Shown in pieces: positions 54,365 to 63,716 of a stretch of DNA of 64,000 nt (its first letter is position 1; the number at the start of each line of letters is the position of its first letter). The DNA is from Pedobacter caeni (GTDB lineage: Bacteria; Bacteroidota; Bacteroidia; Sphingobacteriales; Sphingobacteriaceae), in the NCBI RefSeq assembly GCF_900129215.1, contig NZ_FQUQ01000002.1, positions 930,001 through 994,000 on the forward strand, written 5' to 3'. A program made the position numbers and the translations under genes. The notes under the pieces are model-generated. The model was given only the letters and a program-made list of their open reading frames with translations, was not told where the DNA came from and made no database searches.

Positions 54365-55669
54365 TTATGATATAGATAAGTGTTCGTAAATCAGTTCTGC
54401 TACATGATTGCGCAAAGCCTCCGGTTTAATCTGAGCCAGGATATCTGCTGCATAAGCTTCTAGCAGCAATACCTCAGCCGCTGCTTTTGGAATTCCCCTT
54501 GCCCTTAAATAGAACAACGCCTCTTCATCCAGCTGACCAACCGTACAGCCATGGGAACATTTCACATCATCCGCAAAAATCTCGAGCTGGGGTTTGGTGT
54601 TGATCGTTGCCTTGTCGGATAAGATGATGTTTTTGTTGGATTGATAAGCATTTGTCTTTTGCGCATCAGGTTGTACGATTATTCTTCCACTAAAAACACC
54701 GGTAGAACTATCATCTGCAATTCCTTTATAAAGCTGGTTGCTAAAGCAGTTTGGACGTTTATTATCCACTAAAGTATGGTTGTCTACGTGGCTGTTACCC
54801 TTTAAAAGATACAATCCATAAAGATGGGTTTCATTGCCTTCTGCATCCAATACCAGGTTCAGGTTATTCCGGATTACCCCTCCGTTCAGAGAAACCACTA
54901 CCGTGTGTACATAACTTTTTCCCACCTGGTGAATGTGTGTGCTGCCTACCTGGCTCGCATTTAAGCCATCGTGCTGAATTTTATAATATTCTACAAAAGC
55001 ATTCTCCTTCACCACCATTTCCAGGACCTCATTGGTAAAGCTTTCTGCAGTACCCAATGTGGTATAGGTTTCGGTCAGCTGTAATTTTGCATTTTCCTCC
55101 ACAATGATTAAGCTGCGGGGCTGAGAAAGCGTGTTTTGTTGCCTTGCATCAGAAATATGGTAGATATAAACCGGTTGTTCCAGTTGCTGCCCTTTAGGGA
55201 CCAGAATGAACATGCCATCCTGAATAAAGGAAGTATTCAATGCATGGATCCCGTCTTTCAGGTATACACTGCTTTGACCAAGGTGTTTTTTAACCAGTGC
55301 CTGATGGCTTCCTTTTGCCGCTTCTTCCAAAGGTAAGATGACCAGTTGGGATGCTGCACTGCGGATCGTAGAAAGCGCCGGAATAAAACGTCCGTTTACA
55401 AAAACGAGTTCATTTGCTGCTTCATGACCTGCTAAGCGGATCTCATCCAGATCATCAGCATTCAGTTGTTGAGGGGCATTTGCAAACTGGTAATCTTTAT
55501 CGAATAAACTGCTGATATTGGTATATTTCCATTCTTCCAACTTTAAGGTTGGTAAGCCTGATTTGTTGAAGGTATTAAATCCATCAGTCCTGAGCTCAGT
55601 TATAGTACTTTCAGGAGCGGAGTCCTGAAGCTGCTCAAATTGATCTTTAAAATAATTTACATTCGTCAT
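54365..55669 (-). CDS. sufD: Fe-S cluster assembly protein SufD
   Basis: This 434-residue scaffold subunit pairs with SufB and SufC. The C-terminal SufBD core has DDVKCSHGCTVGQLDEEALFYLRARGI (residues split by TVGQ), the typical SufD ending. The N-terminal part is more variable, with LEEWKYTNISSL. It lies between sufC (27 bp) and sufS (1 bp). Confidence 0.94.
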   Translation of the reverse strand: MTNVNYFKDQFEQLQDSAPESTITELRTDGFNTFNKSGLPTLKLEEWKYTNISSLFDKDYQFANAPQQLNADDLDEIRLAGHEAANELVFVNGRFIPALSTIRSAASQLVILPLEEAAKGSHQALVKKHLGQSSVYLKDGIHALNTSFIQDGMFILVPKGQQLEQPVYIYHISDARQQNTLSQPRSLIIVEENAKLQLTETYTTLGTAESFTNEVLEMVVKENAFVEYYKIQHDGLNASQVGSTHIHQVGKSYVHTVVVSLNGGVIRNNLNLVLDAEGNETHLYGLYLLKGNSHVDNHTLVDNKRPNCFSNQLYKGIADDSSTGVFSGRIIVQPDAQKTNAYQSNKNIILSDKATINTKPQLEIFADDVKCSHGCTVGQLDEEALFYLRARGIPKAAAEVLLLEAYAADILAQIKPEALRNHVAELIYEHLSIS

Positions 55670-55696
55670 TATCTTTCTTTTTTGATGATGATCGGC

Positions 55697-56461
55697 TTAC
55701 AGACTTGCTGCTAAATCTGCTTCATCAGTAATAAAATCGTACCCTCTTTCTTCCAGTTCCAATGCCAGTTCTTTTGTTCCTGATTTCACAATCTTTCCAT
55801 TGTAAAGGACATGGACAAAGTCGGGCTGAATATAATCCAGCAGGCGCTGATAGTGGGTGATGAGCAAAATAGCACGATTTTCATTCCTCAGTTTGTTGAT
55901 GCCATTGGCGACAATGCGTAAAGCATCAATGTCCAGTCCGGAATCGGTTTCATCAAGGATTGCCAGTTTAGGTTCCAGCATGGCCATCTGAAAAACTTCA
56001 TTTCTTTTCTTTTCCCCACCGGAGAAACCTTCGTTGATGGAACGGCTTAATAAAGACTGGTCGATCTCTACCAAAGCCATTTTTTGTTTCATCATTTTTA
56101 AGAAAGCAACGGCATCCAATGGTTCTTCACCCTGGTACTTGCGTTTCTCATTTACCGCAGCTTTGATAAAGTTGGTGGTACTTACTCCGGGAATTTCCAC
56201 CGGGTATTGAAAGGCAAGAAAAAGCCCTTCACGTGCCCTGTCTTCTGTAGAAAGTTCCAGTAAATCTTTTTCCAGGAAGGTTACTTCACCTTCAGTTACT
56301 TCATATTCTTCTCTTCCTGCAAGTACAGAGGCAAGGGTGCTTTTACCAGACCCGTTGGGTCCCATAATGGCATGAACTTCTCCCGCTTTGATGTCGAGAT
56401 TAATTCCTTTCAGTATTTCCTTGCCTTCAATATTTGCGTGTATATTTTTGATTGATAACAT
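55697..56461 (-). CDS. sufC: Fe-S cluster assembly ATPase SufC
   Basis: This 254-residue ABC-type ATPase drives the SufBCD scaffold. Walker A is GPNGSGKST (34-42), the signature FSGGEKKRNE and Walker B LAILDETDSGLD; the latter two are the SufC-specific forms. It has no membrane partner and is cytoplasmic. It is followed by sufD after 27 bp. Confidence 0.96.
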   Translation of the reverse strand: MLSIKNIHANIEGKEILKGINLDIKAGEVHAIMGPNGSGKSTLASVLAGREEYEVTEGEVTFLEKDLLELSTEDRAREGLFLAFQYPVEIPGVSTTNFIKAAVNEKRKYQGEEPLDAVAFLKMMKQKMALVEIDQSLLSRSINEGFSGGEKKRNEVFQMAMLEPKLAILDETDSGLDIDALRIVANGINKLRNENRAILLITHYQRLLDYIQPDFVHVLYNGKIVKSGTKELALELEERGYDFITDEADLAASL

Positions 56462-56490
56462 GTCTTGTAAAATTTTATATGGGTAATTAA

Positions 56491-57936
56491 TTATCCTACA
56501 CTGCCTTCCATACTGATGGCAAGTAGTTTTTGGGCCTCTATTGCAAATTCCATAGGCAACTGGTTCATCACTTCTTTCGCAAAGCCATTGACAATCAGGG
56601 CTACAGCGGTTTCCGCATCAATACCGCGTTGTCTGCAGTAAAATAATTGATCTTCTCCGATCTTGGAGGTCGTTGCTTCGTGCTCTACAATGGCTGTTTT
56701 ATTCTTTACTTCTATATAAGGGAAAGTGTGTGCACCACATTTATCGCCTAGCAGGAGGGAGTCGCATTGCGAATAATTACGTGCATTGGTTGCTCCTTTA
56801 GCGGCACGAACCAAACCCCGGTAACTGTTCTGACTTTGTCCGGCGGAGATGCCTTTGGAAACGATCCTGCTGCGGGTGTTTTTTCCCAGGTGAATCATTT
56901 TTGTTCCGGTATCTGCCTGCTGGTGGTGATTGGTAAATGCAACTGAATAAAACTCCCCGATAGAATGGTCTCCTTTAAGGATCACACTTGGATATTTCCA
57001 GGTGATGGCAGATCCGGTTTCCACCTGTGTCCAGGAAATTTTGGAATGATCACCCTGGCACATGCCCCTTTTGGTGACAAAGTTGTAGATACCTCCCTGT
57101 CCGTCTTTATCTCCCGGATACCAGTTTTGAACAGTAGAGTATTTGATCTCTGCTTTTTTCATGGCCACCAGTTCAACTACAGCAGCATGCAACTGGTTTT
57201 CGTCACGCATTGGTGCAGTACAGCCTTCCAGGTAGCTCACATAACTTTCCTCTTCTGCTATGATCAGCGTTCTTTCAAACTGACCTGAGTTTTCTGCATT
57301 GATGCGGAAATAAGTCGACAATTCCATAGGGCAACGTACTCCCTTAGGAATATAGCAGAAGGATCCGTCTGTAAATACCGCAGAATTCAGGGCAGAAAAG
57401 TAATTGTCTGTCATCGGTACTACGGAACCCAGGTATTTTTTTACCAGATCAGGATGTTTTTGTATGGCTTCGCTGATGGAGCAAAAAATTACTCCTATTT
57501 CGGCAAGTTGCTCTTTGAAAGAGGTGGCAATAGAAACACTGTCCATTACTACGTCTACGGCAACACCAGTCAGCCTTTTCTGTTCATTTAATGAGATGCC
57601 CAGTTTTTCAAAGGTACGCAGCAACTCCGGGTCTACCTCATCGAGGCTATTCAGTTGCTCTTTCTTTTTCGGGGCAGCATAATAAATGATGTCCTGATAA
57701 TTGATAGGTGGATATTTGACATTTGGCCATGTGGGTTCTTCCATCTTCAGCCAGTGTGCATAGGCTTTAAGTCGCCAGTTCAGCATCCATTCCGGCTCGT
57801 TCTTCTTTTTTGAAATGAGCTCAACAACAGCCTCATTCAATCCTTTAGGAATTATATCCGTATCAATATCTGTCACAAAACCGTACTTATAATCATTTAG
57901 TGCGGTTTGCTCAAGCATATTTAAATCTTCATTCAT
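56491..57936 (-). CDS. sufB: Fe-S cluster assembly protein SufB
   Basis: This 481-residue protein is the main scaffold on which Fe-S clusters are built. [23 protein letters not shown] (split at PMRDEN) and the C-terminal [14 protein letters not shown] and [12 protein letters not shown] are family signatures. It is the first gene of the suf operon, with a consensus promoter 44 bp before its ATG. Confidence 0.96.
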   Translation of the reverse strand: MNEDLNMLEQTALNDYKYGFVTDIDTDIIPKGLNEAVVELISKKKNEPEWMLNWRLKAYAHWLKMEEPTWPNVKYPPINYQDIIYYAAPKKKEQLNSLDEVDPELLRTFEKLGISLNEQKRLTGVAVDVVMDSVSIATSFKEQLAEIGVIFCSISEAIQKHPDLVKKYLGSVVPMTDNYFSALNSAVFTDGSFCYIPKGVRCPMELSTYFRINAENSGQFERTLIIAEEESYVSYLEGCTAPMRDENQLHAAVVELVAMKKAEIKYSTVQNWYPGDKDGQGGIYNFVTKRGMCQGDHSKISWTQVETGSAITWKYPSVILKGDHSIGEFYSVAFTNHHQQADTGTKMIHLGKNTRSRIVSKGISAGQSQNSYRGLVRAAKGATNARNYSQCDSLLLGDKCGAHTFPYIEVKNKTAIVEHEATTSKIGEDQLFYCRQRGIDAETAVALIVNGFAKEVMNQLPMEFAIEAQKLLAISMEGSVG

Positions 57937-57979
57937 GATATCGGTGTTTTAACTATGATTATCGCAATAATTTACCATA

Positions 57980-58011
57980 CAAAGATAAGGCTCTTTCACT
58001 GTTTATACAAA
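57980..58011 (-). promoter_or_regulatory. suf operon promoter
   Basis: The minus strand reads TTTG (58011-58008) and TATCTTTG (57987-57980), perfect -33 and -7 elements 20 bp apart, 43 bp before the sufB ATG. Confidence 0.75.
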
Positions 58012-58029
58012 AGAGTATAAACAGTGAAA
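57994..58029. promoter_or_regulatory. 36-bp palindrome on the suf promoter
   Basis: TTTCACTGTTTATAC (57994-58008) and GTATAAACAGTGAAA (58015-58029) are perfect 15-bp inverted arms with spacer AAAAGA. The centre coincides with the -33 element of the suf promoter. A regulator bound here would directly affect suf transcription; Rrf2 or the adjacent Crp/Fnr protein are candidates. Confidence 0.8.
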
Positions 58030-58081
58030 TGTAAGATTTACAGATAATGTTTTATGATAAAAAAAATAGATATTTGAATTA

Positions 58082-58684
58082 ATGTCAAATCAACTGATCT
58101 CTTTTCTCCAATTATACAAGCCAATCCCCGAAGCAGACCAGGAATTGATTTCAACTGAGTTTGAGTATAAAACCTTTCCTGAGGGGAGTTATCTTTTTGA
58201 GGGAATGAAGGTCTGCACAGAACTTTTCTTTATCTGTGATGGGATTCTGCGGATTTCGCTACAGCAGAAAGAAGGCCGGGAACTGACTCGTTATCTTTTG
58301 ACTCAGAACCAGTTTTGTACGCTTTTAAACAGCTTTAATCATGAAGTTCCCGCCCCAGAACAGATTCAGGCAGTTTGTAATGTGCAGGTATTGGTCATTT
58401 CTAAGAAAAACCTGATGAAATTGTATCAGCAGTTGCCTTACCTTAAGGCACTGATTGATGAAATTATCCAGGAGTTATTGATGGAGAAAAACCAGATCAG
58501 GAATGCTTACCTGGAAATGGAACCTTCGCTGCGTTACGAGGAATTTATCAATGATCAGCCGGATATCGCTTTAAGGGTTCCTCTGAATGATGTGGCCAGC
58601 TATCTGGGGGTAAGTCCGCAATTGATCAACAGGATCAGGAAGCAGGTAGATGAACAGCATTTAGACGAGGGTATTGAATTTTGA
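58082..58684 (+). CDS. Crp/Fnr family transcriptional regulator
   Basis: This 200-residue protein has an N-terminal cyclic-nucleotide-binding-like beta roll (about 20-115; PEGSYLFEGMKVCTELFFICDG) and a short C-terminal helix-turn-helix (VPLNDVASYLGVSPQLINRIRKQ). No Fnr-type cysteine cluster is present at the N terminus. The ligand is unknown. It is divergent from the suf operon across the palindrome at 57994-58029 and overlaps the convergent AraC gene by 24 nt. Confidence 0.9.
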   Translation: MSNQLISFLQLYKPIPEADQELISTEFEYKTFPEGSYLFEGMKVCTELFFICDGILRISLQQKEGRELTRYLLTQNQFCTLLNSFNHEVPAPEQIQAVCNVQVLVISKKNLMKLYQQLPYLKALIDEIIQELLMEKNQIRNAYLEMEPSLRYEEFINDQPDIALRVPLNDVASYLGVSPQLINRIRKQVDEQHLDEGIEF

Positions 58685-59515
58685 TTCTATATGGTTTCTG
58701 GCATGTTTCTGAAATTCTTCAGGAGATTGTCCCGTTTGTTTCTTGAAAAACCTGCTGAAATAGGGGCGGTCCGTGAAATTCAGGTCATAAGCAATCTGTT
58801 TTAGGGACTGTTCACTATGAATGATCTTTCTTTTTGCTTCAAGTATGATCCGGTCGTGGATCAGTTGCATACTTGTCTTTTGGAGTTTTTCTTTTAGCAC
58901 TTGGTTCAGGCGTTTCGCACTCAGGTTTAAGCTTGCTGCATAAAAATCTGCATTCCGTTCCTGAAGGTAATTGTCTTCCAGGAGCAGCATAAATTCATAC
59001 ACTCTCTTTTGATTGAGATCCTGACTGGTAAAAACATGCTCCTTAATGCGAATTAATTTCAACAGGAACACCTTCAACATCGCTTTTAAGATAGAGAAGT
59101 TGTTTTGTTGAAGCAGGTACTCTTCCTCCATGAGTGCATAGATCTTTTCCAGCTCCGCTGCATTTTCAAATTGGAGTGGCAGGAAAGAAAACTCACCCTG
59201 AATATTGAAAATCTTAAAGATATCCAGGTAAAACTCTTTGTCTTCTTCTCCAAGAAAGTCTCTTTTGAAAGAAAGTAATACTCCGTTTTTTCCGGCTTTA
59301 TTCAATTGATGCACACGGTAAGGAGGAATAAGGTAAATCCAGTCTCCCAGTTCTTCTCCTTCTTTGGTCGCGTGTAAAGGATATTCATCTTTTAACCAGA
59401 CGATTTCAAAGAAATCTTTTCTTCCCGGATCGTTGAGGTAACTCGGTGGACAATTTTCCAGGTTCCTGATATAGATCAGGGATTTTTCTAATCCAGGTAA
59501 GGTGTGTTCTTTCAT
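58661..59515 (-). CDS. AraC family transcriptional regulator
   Basis: This 284-residue regulator has an N-terminal cupin-like sensing domain (about 15-110) and a C-terminal AraC domain with two helix-turn-helix units (SLNLSAKRLNQVLKEKL; SLKQIAYDLNFTDRPYFSRFFKKQTGQSPEEF, the second split at RPYFSR). It is divergent from hxlB-hxlA, so it probably controls these ribulose monophosphate genes. Its own -7 element is 8 bp before the ATG. Confidence 0.92.
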   Translation of the reverse strand: MKEHTLPGLEKSLIYIRNLENCPPSYLNDPGRKDFFEIVWLKDEYPLHATKEGEELGDWIYLIPPYRVHQLNKAGKNGVLLSFKRDFLGEEDKEFYLDIFKIFNIQGEFSFLPLQFENAAELEKIYALMEEEYLLQQNNFSILKAMLKVFLLKLIRIKEHVFTSQDLNQKRVYEFMLLLEDNYLQERNADFYAASLNLSAKRLNQVLKEKLQKTSMQLIHDRIILEAKRKIIHSEQSLKQIAYDLNFTDRPYFSRFFKKQTGQSPEEFQKHARNHIESKFNTLV

Positions 59516-59523
59516 TAAGGATT

Positions 59524-59531
59524 CAAAGATA
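59524..59531 (-). promoter_or_regulatory. -7 element of the AraC gene
   Basis: The minus strand reads TATCTTTG, perfect, 8 bp before the ATG at 59515. No -33 element is evident. Confidence 0.55.
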
Positions 59532-59691
59532 AGATATCCTTCGCTGAGGCATTGGACTATCTGGACATTCAGGTGGACTTATTTCCAAAGGGCCTTTTTT
59601 TATGGCATTTTCATGATGATAGCGCTGTATTTTTTCCGGATTGTCCCATATAATGCGCAGAATGTATAAGGGCAGAGGGAAATGGGGAAGA

Positions 59692-59699
59692 TACCTTTG
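59692..59699 (+). promoter_or_regulatory. -7 element of hxlB-hxlA
   Basis: TACCTTTG is a perfect -7 element 21 bp before ATG 59721. No -33 TTTG lies at the right distance, which fits dependence on the divergent AraC activator. Three TGGAC direct repeats (59553, 59562, 59574) upstream could be binding sites. Confidence 0.55.
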
Positions 59700-59720
59700 C
59701 GCCATCAGAAACAGAAAAAA

Positions 59721-60296
59721 ATGGAAGAACAGGAATTTTCAAATGAAATCAGGACAAATCTGGAGTTGATTTTAAAAGAACAGCTGGAACTATCTGCTAA
59801 GACTGACTATAGACAGGTGGCTGCGTTTATTCCTTTTGTGTATCAGTCAGAGCGGATATTTCTAAGTGCTGCAGGTCGATCGGGACTTGCCTTGAAGGCC
59901 GCTGCGATGCGCCTGATGCATTTTGGATTGCAGGTATTCGTGGTTGGCGAAATTACGGCTCCGGCAATTGGAGCGGGAGACTTGCTGATTGTGGCCTCTG
60001 GATCAGGGACCACCAGCTCCGTTTTAACCGCTGCAGAAAAGGCTGTTAAAGCAGGAGCGAAGGTCCTTGCATTTTCTACCACTTTAACATCGCCATTGGC
60101 AAAATTAGCGGCCCATACGATTATCATTCCTGCGGCACAGAAAGAAGATCATGGCAAAAGTATTTCTGCACAATATGCAGGCAGTTTATTTGAACAGGGA
60201 TTGTGGCTGCTAACCGATGCAATCTTTCAAACCATGTGGGCAGAAAAAGGGATTCCTGCAGAGCAGCTCTGGAAAAGACATGCAAATCTGGAATAA
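59721..60296 (+). CDS. hxlB: 6-phospho-3-hexuloisomerase
   Basis: This 191-residue SIS-domain isomerase converts hexulose 6-phosphate to fructose 6-phosphate. FLSAAGRSGLALKAAAMRLMHFG (split at GLALK), IVASGSGTTSSVL and the sugar-phosphate loop are typical. I start at ATG 59721 because a perfect -7 element lies at 59692-59699; an in-frame ATG at 59682 would precede the transcript. The partner synthase follows after 137 bp. Confidence 0.9.
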   Translation: MEEQEFSNEIRTNLELILKEQLELSAKTDYRQVAAFIPFVYQSERIFLSAAGRSGLALKAAAMRLMHFGLQVFVVGEITAPAIGAGDLLIVASGSGTTSSVLTAAEKAVKAGAKVLAFSTTLTSPLAKLAAHTIIIPAAQKEDHGKSISAQYAGSLFEQGLWLLTDAIFQTMWAEKGIPAEQLWKRHANLE

Positions 60297-60401
60297 CAAC
60301 CATCTGTAATCACAAGAATCCGGAGCAACAACCGCTAAAATATTAGTCGTCTGGAATAGCAATAGTAAGAACTGGTGTAATAACCATCTGGAATTAAAAA
60401 A
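60286..60401 (+). repeat. Degenerate ~16-bp tandem repeats between hxlB and hxlA
   Basis: Related units resembling ATCTGGAATAACAACC begin at 60286, 60302, 60318, 60349, 60370 and 60386, so spacings are 16, 16, 31, 21 and 16 bp. The first unit includes the end of hxlB. They look like a decaying tandem array. Confidence 0.5.
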
Positions 60402-60433
60402 GAACTTAAATAGAAATAAAAACAAATCATATT

Positions 60434-61069
60434 ATGGCAAAATTACAAGTAGCAATAGATTTATTGAGCACAACAGAAGCATTGGCATTGGTCGCTAAAA
60501 TCGCTCCTTATATTGATATTATTGAATTGGGTACCCCATTAATCAAACAGGAAGGTCTGGCTGTGGTAACCGCAATGAAAGCTGCATATCCGGATAAACT
60601 GGTCTTTGCGGATTTAAAAACAATGGATGCCGGAGAACTGGAGGCTGACATCGCCTTTAAAGCAGGTGCTGATCTGGTAACTGTTTTAGGTGCTGCCGGT
60701 GATGCCACCATTGCTGGTGCAATCAAAGCAGGAAAAGCACATGGCAAAGGCGTAGTTGTCGATACAATCGGGGTGGCTGACCGTGTGAAGCGTGCTCAGG
60801 AAGCGATTGCATTAGGTGCTGAGTTTGTTGAATTACATGCTGGTTTAGATGAGCAATGGACAGCAGGATATTCCATCCAGGTATTGATTGATGAAGCTGC
60901 AAAAGCTGGAGTACCTGTTTCTATTGCAGGGGGTGTAAATATCAATAATGTAGCAGCAGTCATAAAAGCAGGTGCTATAGTAGCAGTAGCAGGCGCAGCT
61001 ATCTATGGTGCTGAAGATCCTGCAGCAGCAGCGAAGAGCTTACGTGAAGCCATTGATGCGGTAGCATAA
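60434..61069 (+). CDS. hxlA: 3-hexulose-6-phosphate synthase
   Basis: This 211-residue (beta/alpha)8 enzyme of the OMP-decarboxylase superfamily condenses formaldehyde with ribulose 5-phosphate, or runs in reverse. LQVAIDLLSTTEAL, IIELGTPLIKQEG and FADLKTMDAGE carry the active-site residues of the family. Together with hxlB it forms the ribulose monophosphate module, which serves formaldehyde removal or pentose supply. A terminator follows. Confidence 0.93.
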   Translation: MAKLQVAIDLLSTTEALALVAKIAPYIDIIELGTPLIKQEGLAVVTAMKAAYPDKLVFADLKTMDAGELEADIAFKAGADLVTVLGAAGDATIAGAIKAGKAHGKGVVVDTIGVADRVKRAQEAIALGAEFVELHAGLDEQWTAGYSIQVLIDEAAKAGVPVSIAGGVNINNVAAVIKAGAIVAVAGAAIYGAEDPAAAAKSLREAIDAVA

Positions 61070-61093
61070 TTTATAAATTAATTGTTGAAACCG

Positions 61094-61130
61094 GCCGCCT
61101 GAAGAATTATCTTCAGGTGGCTTTTTTTTT
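61094..61130 (+). terminator. Terminator after hxlA
   Basis: GCCGCCTGAAGA (61094-61105) pairs with TCTTCAGGTGGC (61110-61121), loop ATTA, one G-U pair, followed by nine T. Confidence 0.92.
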
Positions 61131-61266
61131 AATCCTGACTATTTCTTAGATTCGTTACTGAAAAACAAGACTCCTGCCATTCCTCCTTTAATACAACCGT
61201 TCATCACAATTCAGGAAACTGGTTGCTTTCTTATGCTAACATTTGATGAAATAACTCAAACAAATT

Positions 61267-62673
61267 ATGAAAAGAATTATTGCTACACTAAGTCTTACTT
61301 TATTCGTTTCTTTTTCATTTGCACAAGATATAGCAGGTGATTGGTATGGAAAATTAAACATTCCGGGAAAGGCTTTGCCTGTTATCTTTCACCTGAAAAA
61401 GGGGGAGCAGGGGTATGCTGCTACGATGGATAGCCCGGATCAGGGAGCTATGGGGATGGTCATTGATAAAGTGGAGTTTTCGGAAAACCGCTTAGTACTC
61501 ACTTATGATCAGCTTAAAATTAGATTTGAAGGCATCCATCAGGCAGATAGTAATAAAATATCAGGAACTTTTCAACAGGGAACCTATAAATTTCCAATGG
61601 TACTTAGTCCGGATCAGTCTTCTGCAAAGGTAGTTAAGGTTGCCAGACCTCAGGATCCAAAGGATTTTCCTTATCAACAGGAGGAAGTCCTCTTTACTAA
61701 TCCCAAAGGCGGACACCAACTGGCAGGAACACTGACCTTGCCCTCCAATGGAAAAGCTTCGAAAATCGTCATATTGATTACAGGATCCGGAGCACAAAAC
61801 CGGGACGAAGAGATTGTGGAGTTCAATCATCGCCCTTTTCTGGTGCTGAGTGATTGGCTGACAAGAAATGGAATTGCAGTATTGAGATATGACGATCGTG
61901 GAACGGCAAAATCTACCGGGAATTTCTTTCAGGCCACAACTGCCGATTTTGCGGATGATGTGGAAGCTGCGGTAAATTTCATCGGTTCCAGACCTGATTT
62001 GAAAAAGCTAAGCCTCGGACTGGTCGGACATAGTGAAGGTGGGATGATCGCACCAATCGTTGCCGCCAGAAACAAAGCGGTTAAGTTTATGGTATTACTT
62101 GCCGGACCTGGTATTGCTTCCAGTCAGGTGATGAGGCAACAAAGTGAGGATATGAAGAAAGTAACGCAAAATTCTGATGATACCATTGTGATGGGTGCTT
62201 ATATCAACGGAGTCGTGTTTTCTGCTATTCTGGACAACCCCGACTCGTCTACTGAAGTCCTGCAGCATAAGATAGATAGTGCTTTTAATAAAGGATTGGC
62301 AGCCTATCTGAAAAATAACGACCGTACTTTAGCTGATGCTATGATTGCCAAAGCTTCCAAACGTGCTCTGGGGCCATGGTTCCGTTATTTTGCGAAGTTT
62401 AATGCTGCGGATTATATTGCCAAAGTAAAATGTCCTACACTGGCGTTAAATGGCACACTGGATCTGCAGGTAAAATCGGAGCCTAATTTGGCGGGTATAA
62501 AATCGGCACTCGAAAAGGCTGGAAACAAGCATTTTGAAATTGTGCCTATGCCTAACCTAAATCACTTTTTCCAAAAAGCAGTTACTGGTAGTTTTGAAGA
62601 ATATGCCGTGCTGACGGAGACTTTCAATCCTGAGGCATTAACTAAAGTGAGCACCTGGATCAACCGGTTATAG
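61267..62673 (+). CDS. Secreted alpha/beta hydrolase
   Basis: This 468-residue exported protein has a signal peptide (1-19, ending SFAQ). A small N-terminal beta domain (about 20-115; DIAGDWYGKL) precedes an alpha/beta-hydrolase fold. The nucleophile elbow is GHSEGG, the oxyanion region ITGSGAQNRDE, and a late LNGTLD and NLNHFFQ supply the Asp and His. The substrate is unknown; such proteins are often esterases or peptidases. Its stop overlaps the kinase start by 1 nt, so the enzyme is part of a signalling operon. Confidence 0.88.
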   Translation: MKRIIATLSLTLFVSFSFAQDIAGDWYGKLNIPGKALPVIFHLKKGEQGYAATMDSPDQGAMGMVIDKVEFSENRLVLTYDQLKIRFEGIHQADSNKISGTFQQGTYKFPMVLSPDQSSAKVVKVARPQDPKDFPYQQEEVLFTNPKGGHQLAGTLTLPSNGKASKIVILITGSGAQNRDEEIVEFNHRPFLVLSDWLTRNGIAVLRYDDRGTAKSTGNFFQATTADFADDVEAAVNFIGSRPDLKKLSLGLVGHSEGGMIAPIVAARNKAVKFMVLLAGPGIASSQVMRQQSEDMKKVTQNSDDTIVMGAYINGVVFSAILDNPDSSTEVLQHKIDSAFNKGLAAYLKNNDRTLADAMIAKASKRALGPWFRYFAKFNAADYIAKVKCPTLALNGTLDLQVKSEPNLAGIKSALEKAGNKHFEIVPMPNLNHFFQKAVTGSFEEYAVLTETFNPEALTKVSTWINRL

Positions 62674-63716
62674 TGAAGGGAAAAGAGCCTTCCTGGTTTT
62701 GGATACTTCAGATCAGCGCCTGGATATTAATCGGCTTTATGAATTTTATGCTGCAATACTTTACCACGGATTTACCCCGTGCGGTAGTGTGGCGAAACTT
62801 CATTTCCATTGGCATCGGGGGCTTTATCCTCACCACCTTATACCGCTATTATTTAAAGAGAAAAAAAATCGCCTTTAACCTGTCCATGAAATCATTCATT
62901 GGCAATCTCCTGATTGCTACGGTACTGCTTTCCCTGATGTGGCTTGGTTTGATGGCGCTCATCTTCTTCTCTTTTGCGGATCAGTATCGTTTCAGTTTCA
63001 GAAATATTCTACATAATCTCTTCCCCACAACGGCAATCCTGCTGATCTGGACGCTGTGTTATCTTGGTTATCATTTGATGAGAAAATATCACCATCAGGA
63101 AATTGAAAAGTGGAAAATGGAAGCCGAGATCAAAAATATCCAGTTGGAGAATCTAAAAGCACAGGTGAATCCTCATTTTATTTTCAATGCACTCAATAAT
63201 ATCCGGGCATTGATTCTGGAAGATCATCAGCTGGCAAGGCAGATGCTGACCAAGTTTTCTGAAGTCCTCCGTTATGCCTTGCAGCATGCAGAGGATATCG
63301 AGATTACCATTGCCGAAGAGATTGGTATTCTGAGGCAGTACCTCGAACTTGTAAAAATACAGTATGAAGAAAGGTTAACTTTTAGCATCTCTGCAGATGA
63401 AACACTTTTGCAGCAAAAGATTCCTCCCATGGTGTTACAACTACTGGTAGAAAATGCAGTCAAACATGGGATTTCCTCCAGCGTTGAAGGAGGGAGAATT
63501 GATGTTCAGGTGGGTATGCTGAATCAGGAAATTCTTTTAACGGTTAGAAATACAGGTTCATTAAAACGTAAAGAGGAGCTGGAAGATAACCTCGGACTGG
63601 GAATTAAAAATATCATTGAACGTTTGGGGCTGATCTATGGCGATCGGGCGGGAATTTCCATTACAGAGGAATCCCCTGAGGTTGTTGTGGTCATCAATAT
63701 AAAAAGAAGTACATGA
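62673..63716 (+). CDS. LytS-type sensor histidine kinase
   Basis: This 347-residue membrane kinase has four helices (about 9-29, 42-60, 76-101, 119-136). The His_kinase domain has the acceptor His168 in QVNPHFIFNAL, LLVENAVKHG and LGLGIKNI. The start is GTG at 62673, overlapping the hydrolase stop TAG; the next Met (residue 23) would cut the first helix. Its stop overlaps the regulator ATG by 4 nt. Confidence 0.9.
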   Translation: MKGKEPSWFWILQISAWILIGFMNFMLQYFTTDLPRAVVWRNFISIGIGGFILTTLYRYYLKRKKIAFNLSMKSFIGNLLIATVLLSLMWLGLMALIFFSFADQYRFSFRNILHNLFPTTAILLIWTLCYLGYHLMRKYHHQEIEKWKMEAEIKNIQLENLKAQVNPHFIFNALNNIRALILEDHQLARQMLTKFSEVLRYALQHAEDIEITIAEEIGILRQYLELVKIQYEERLTFSISADETLLQQKIPPMVLQLLVENAVKHGISSSVEGGRIDVQVGMLNQEILLTVRNTGSLKRKEELEDNLGLGIKNIIERLGLIYGDRAGISITEESPEVVVVINIKRST

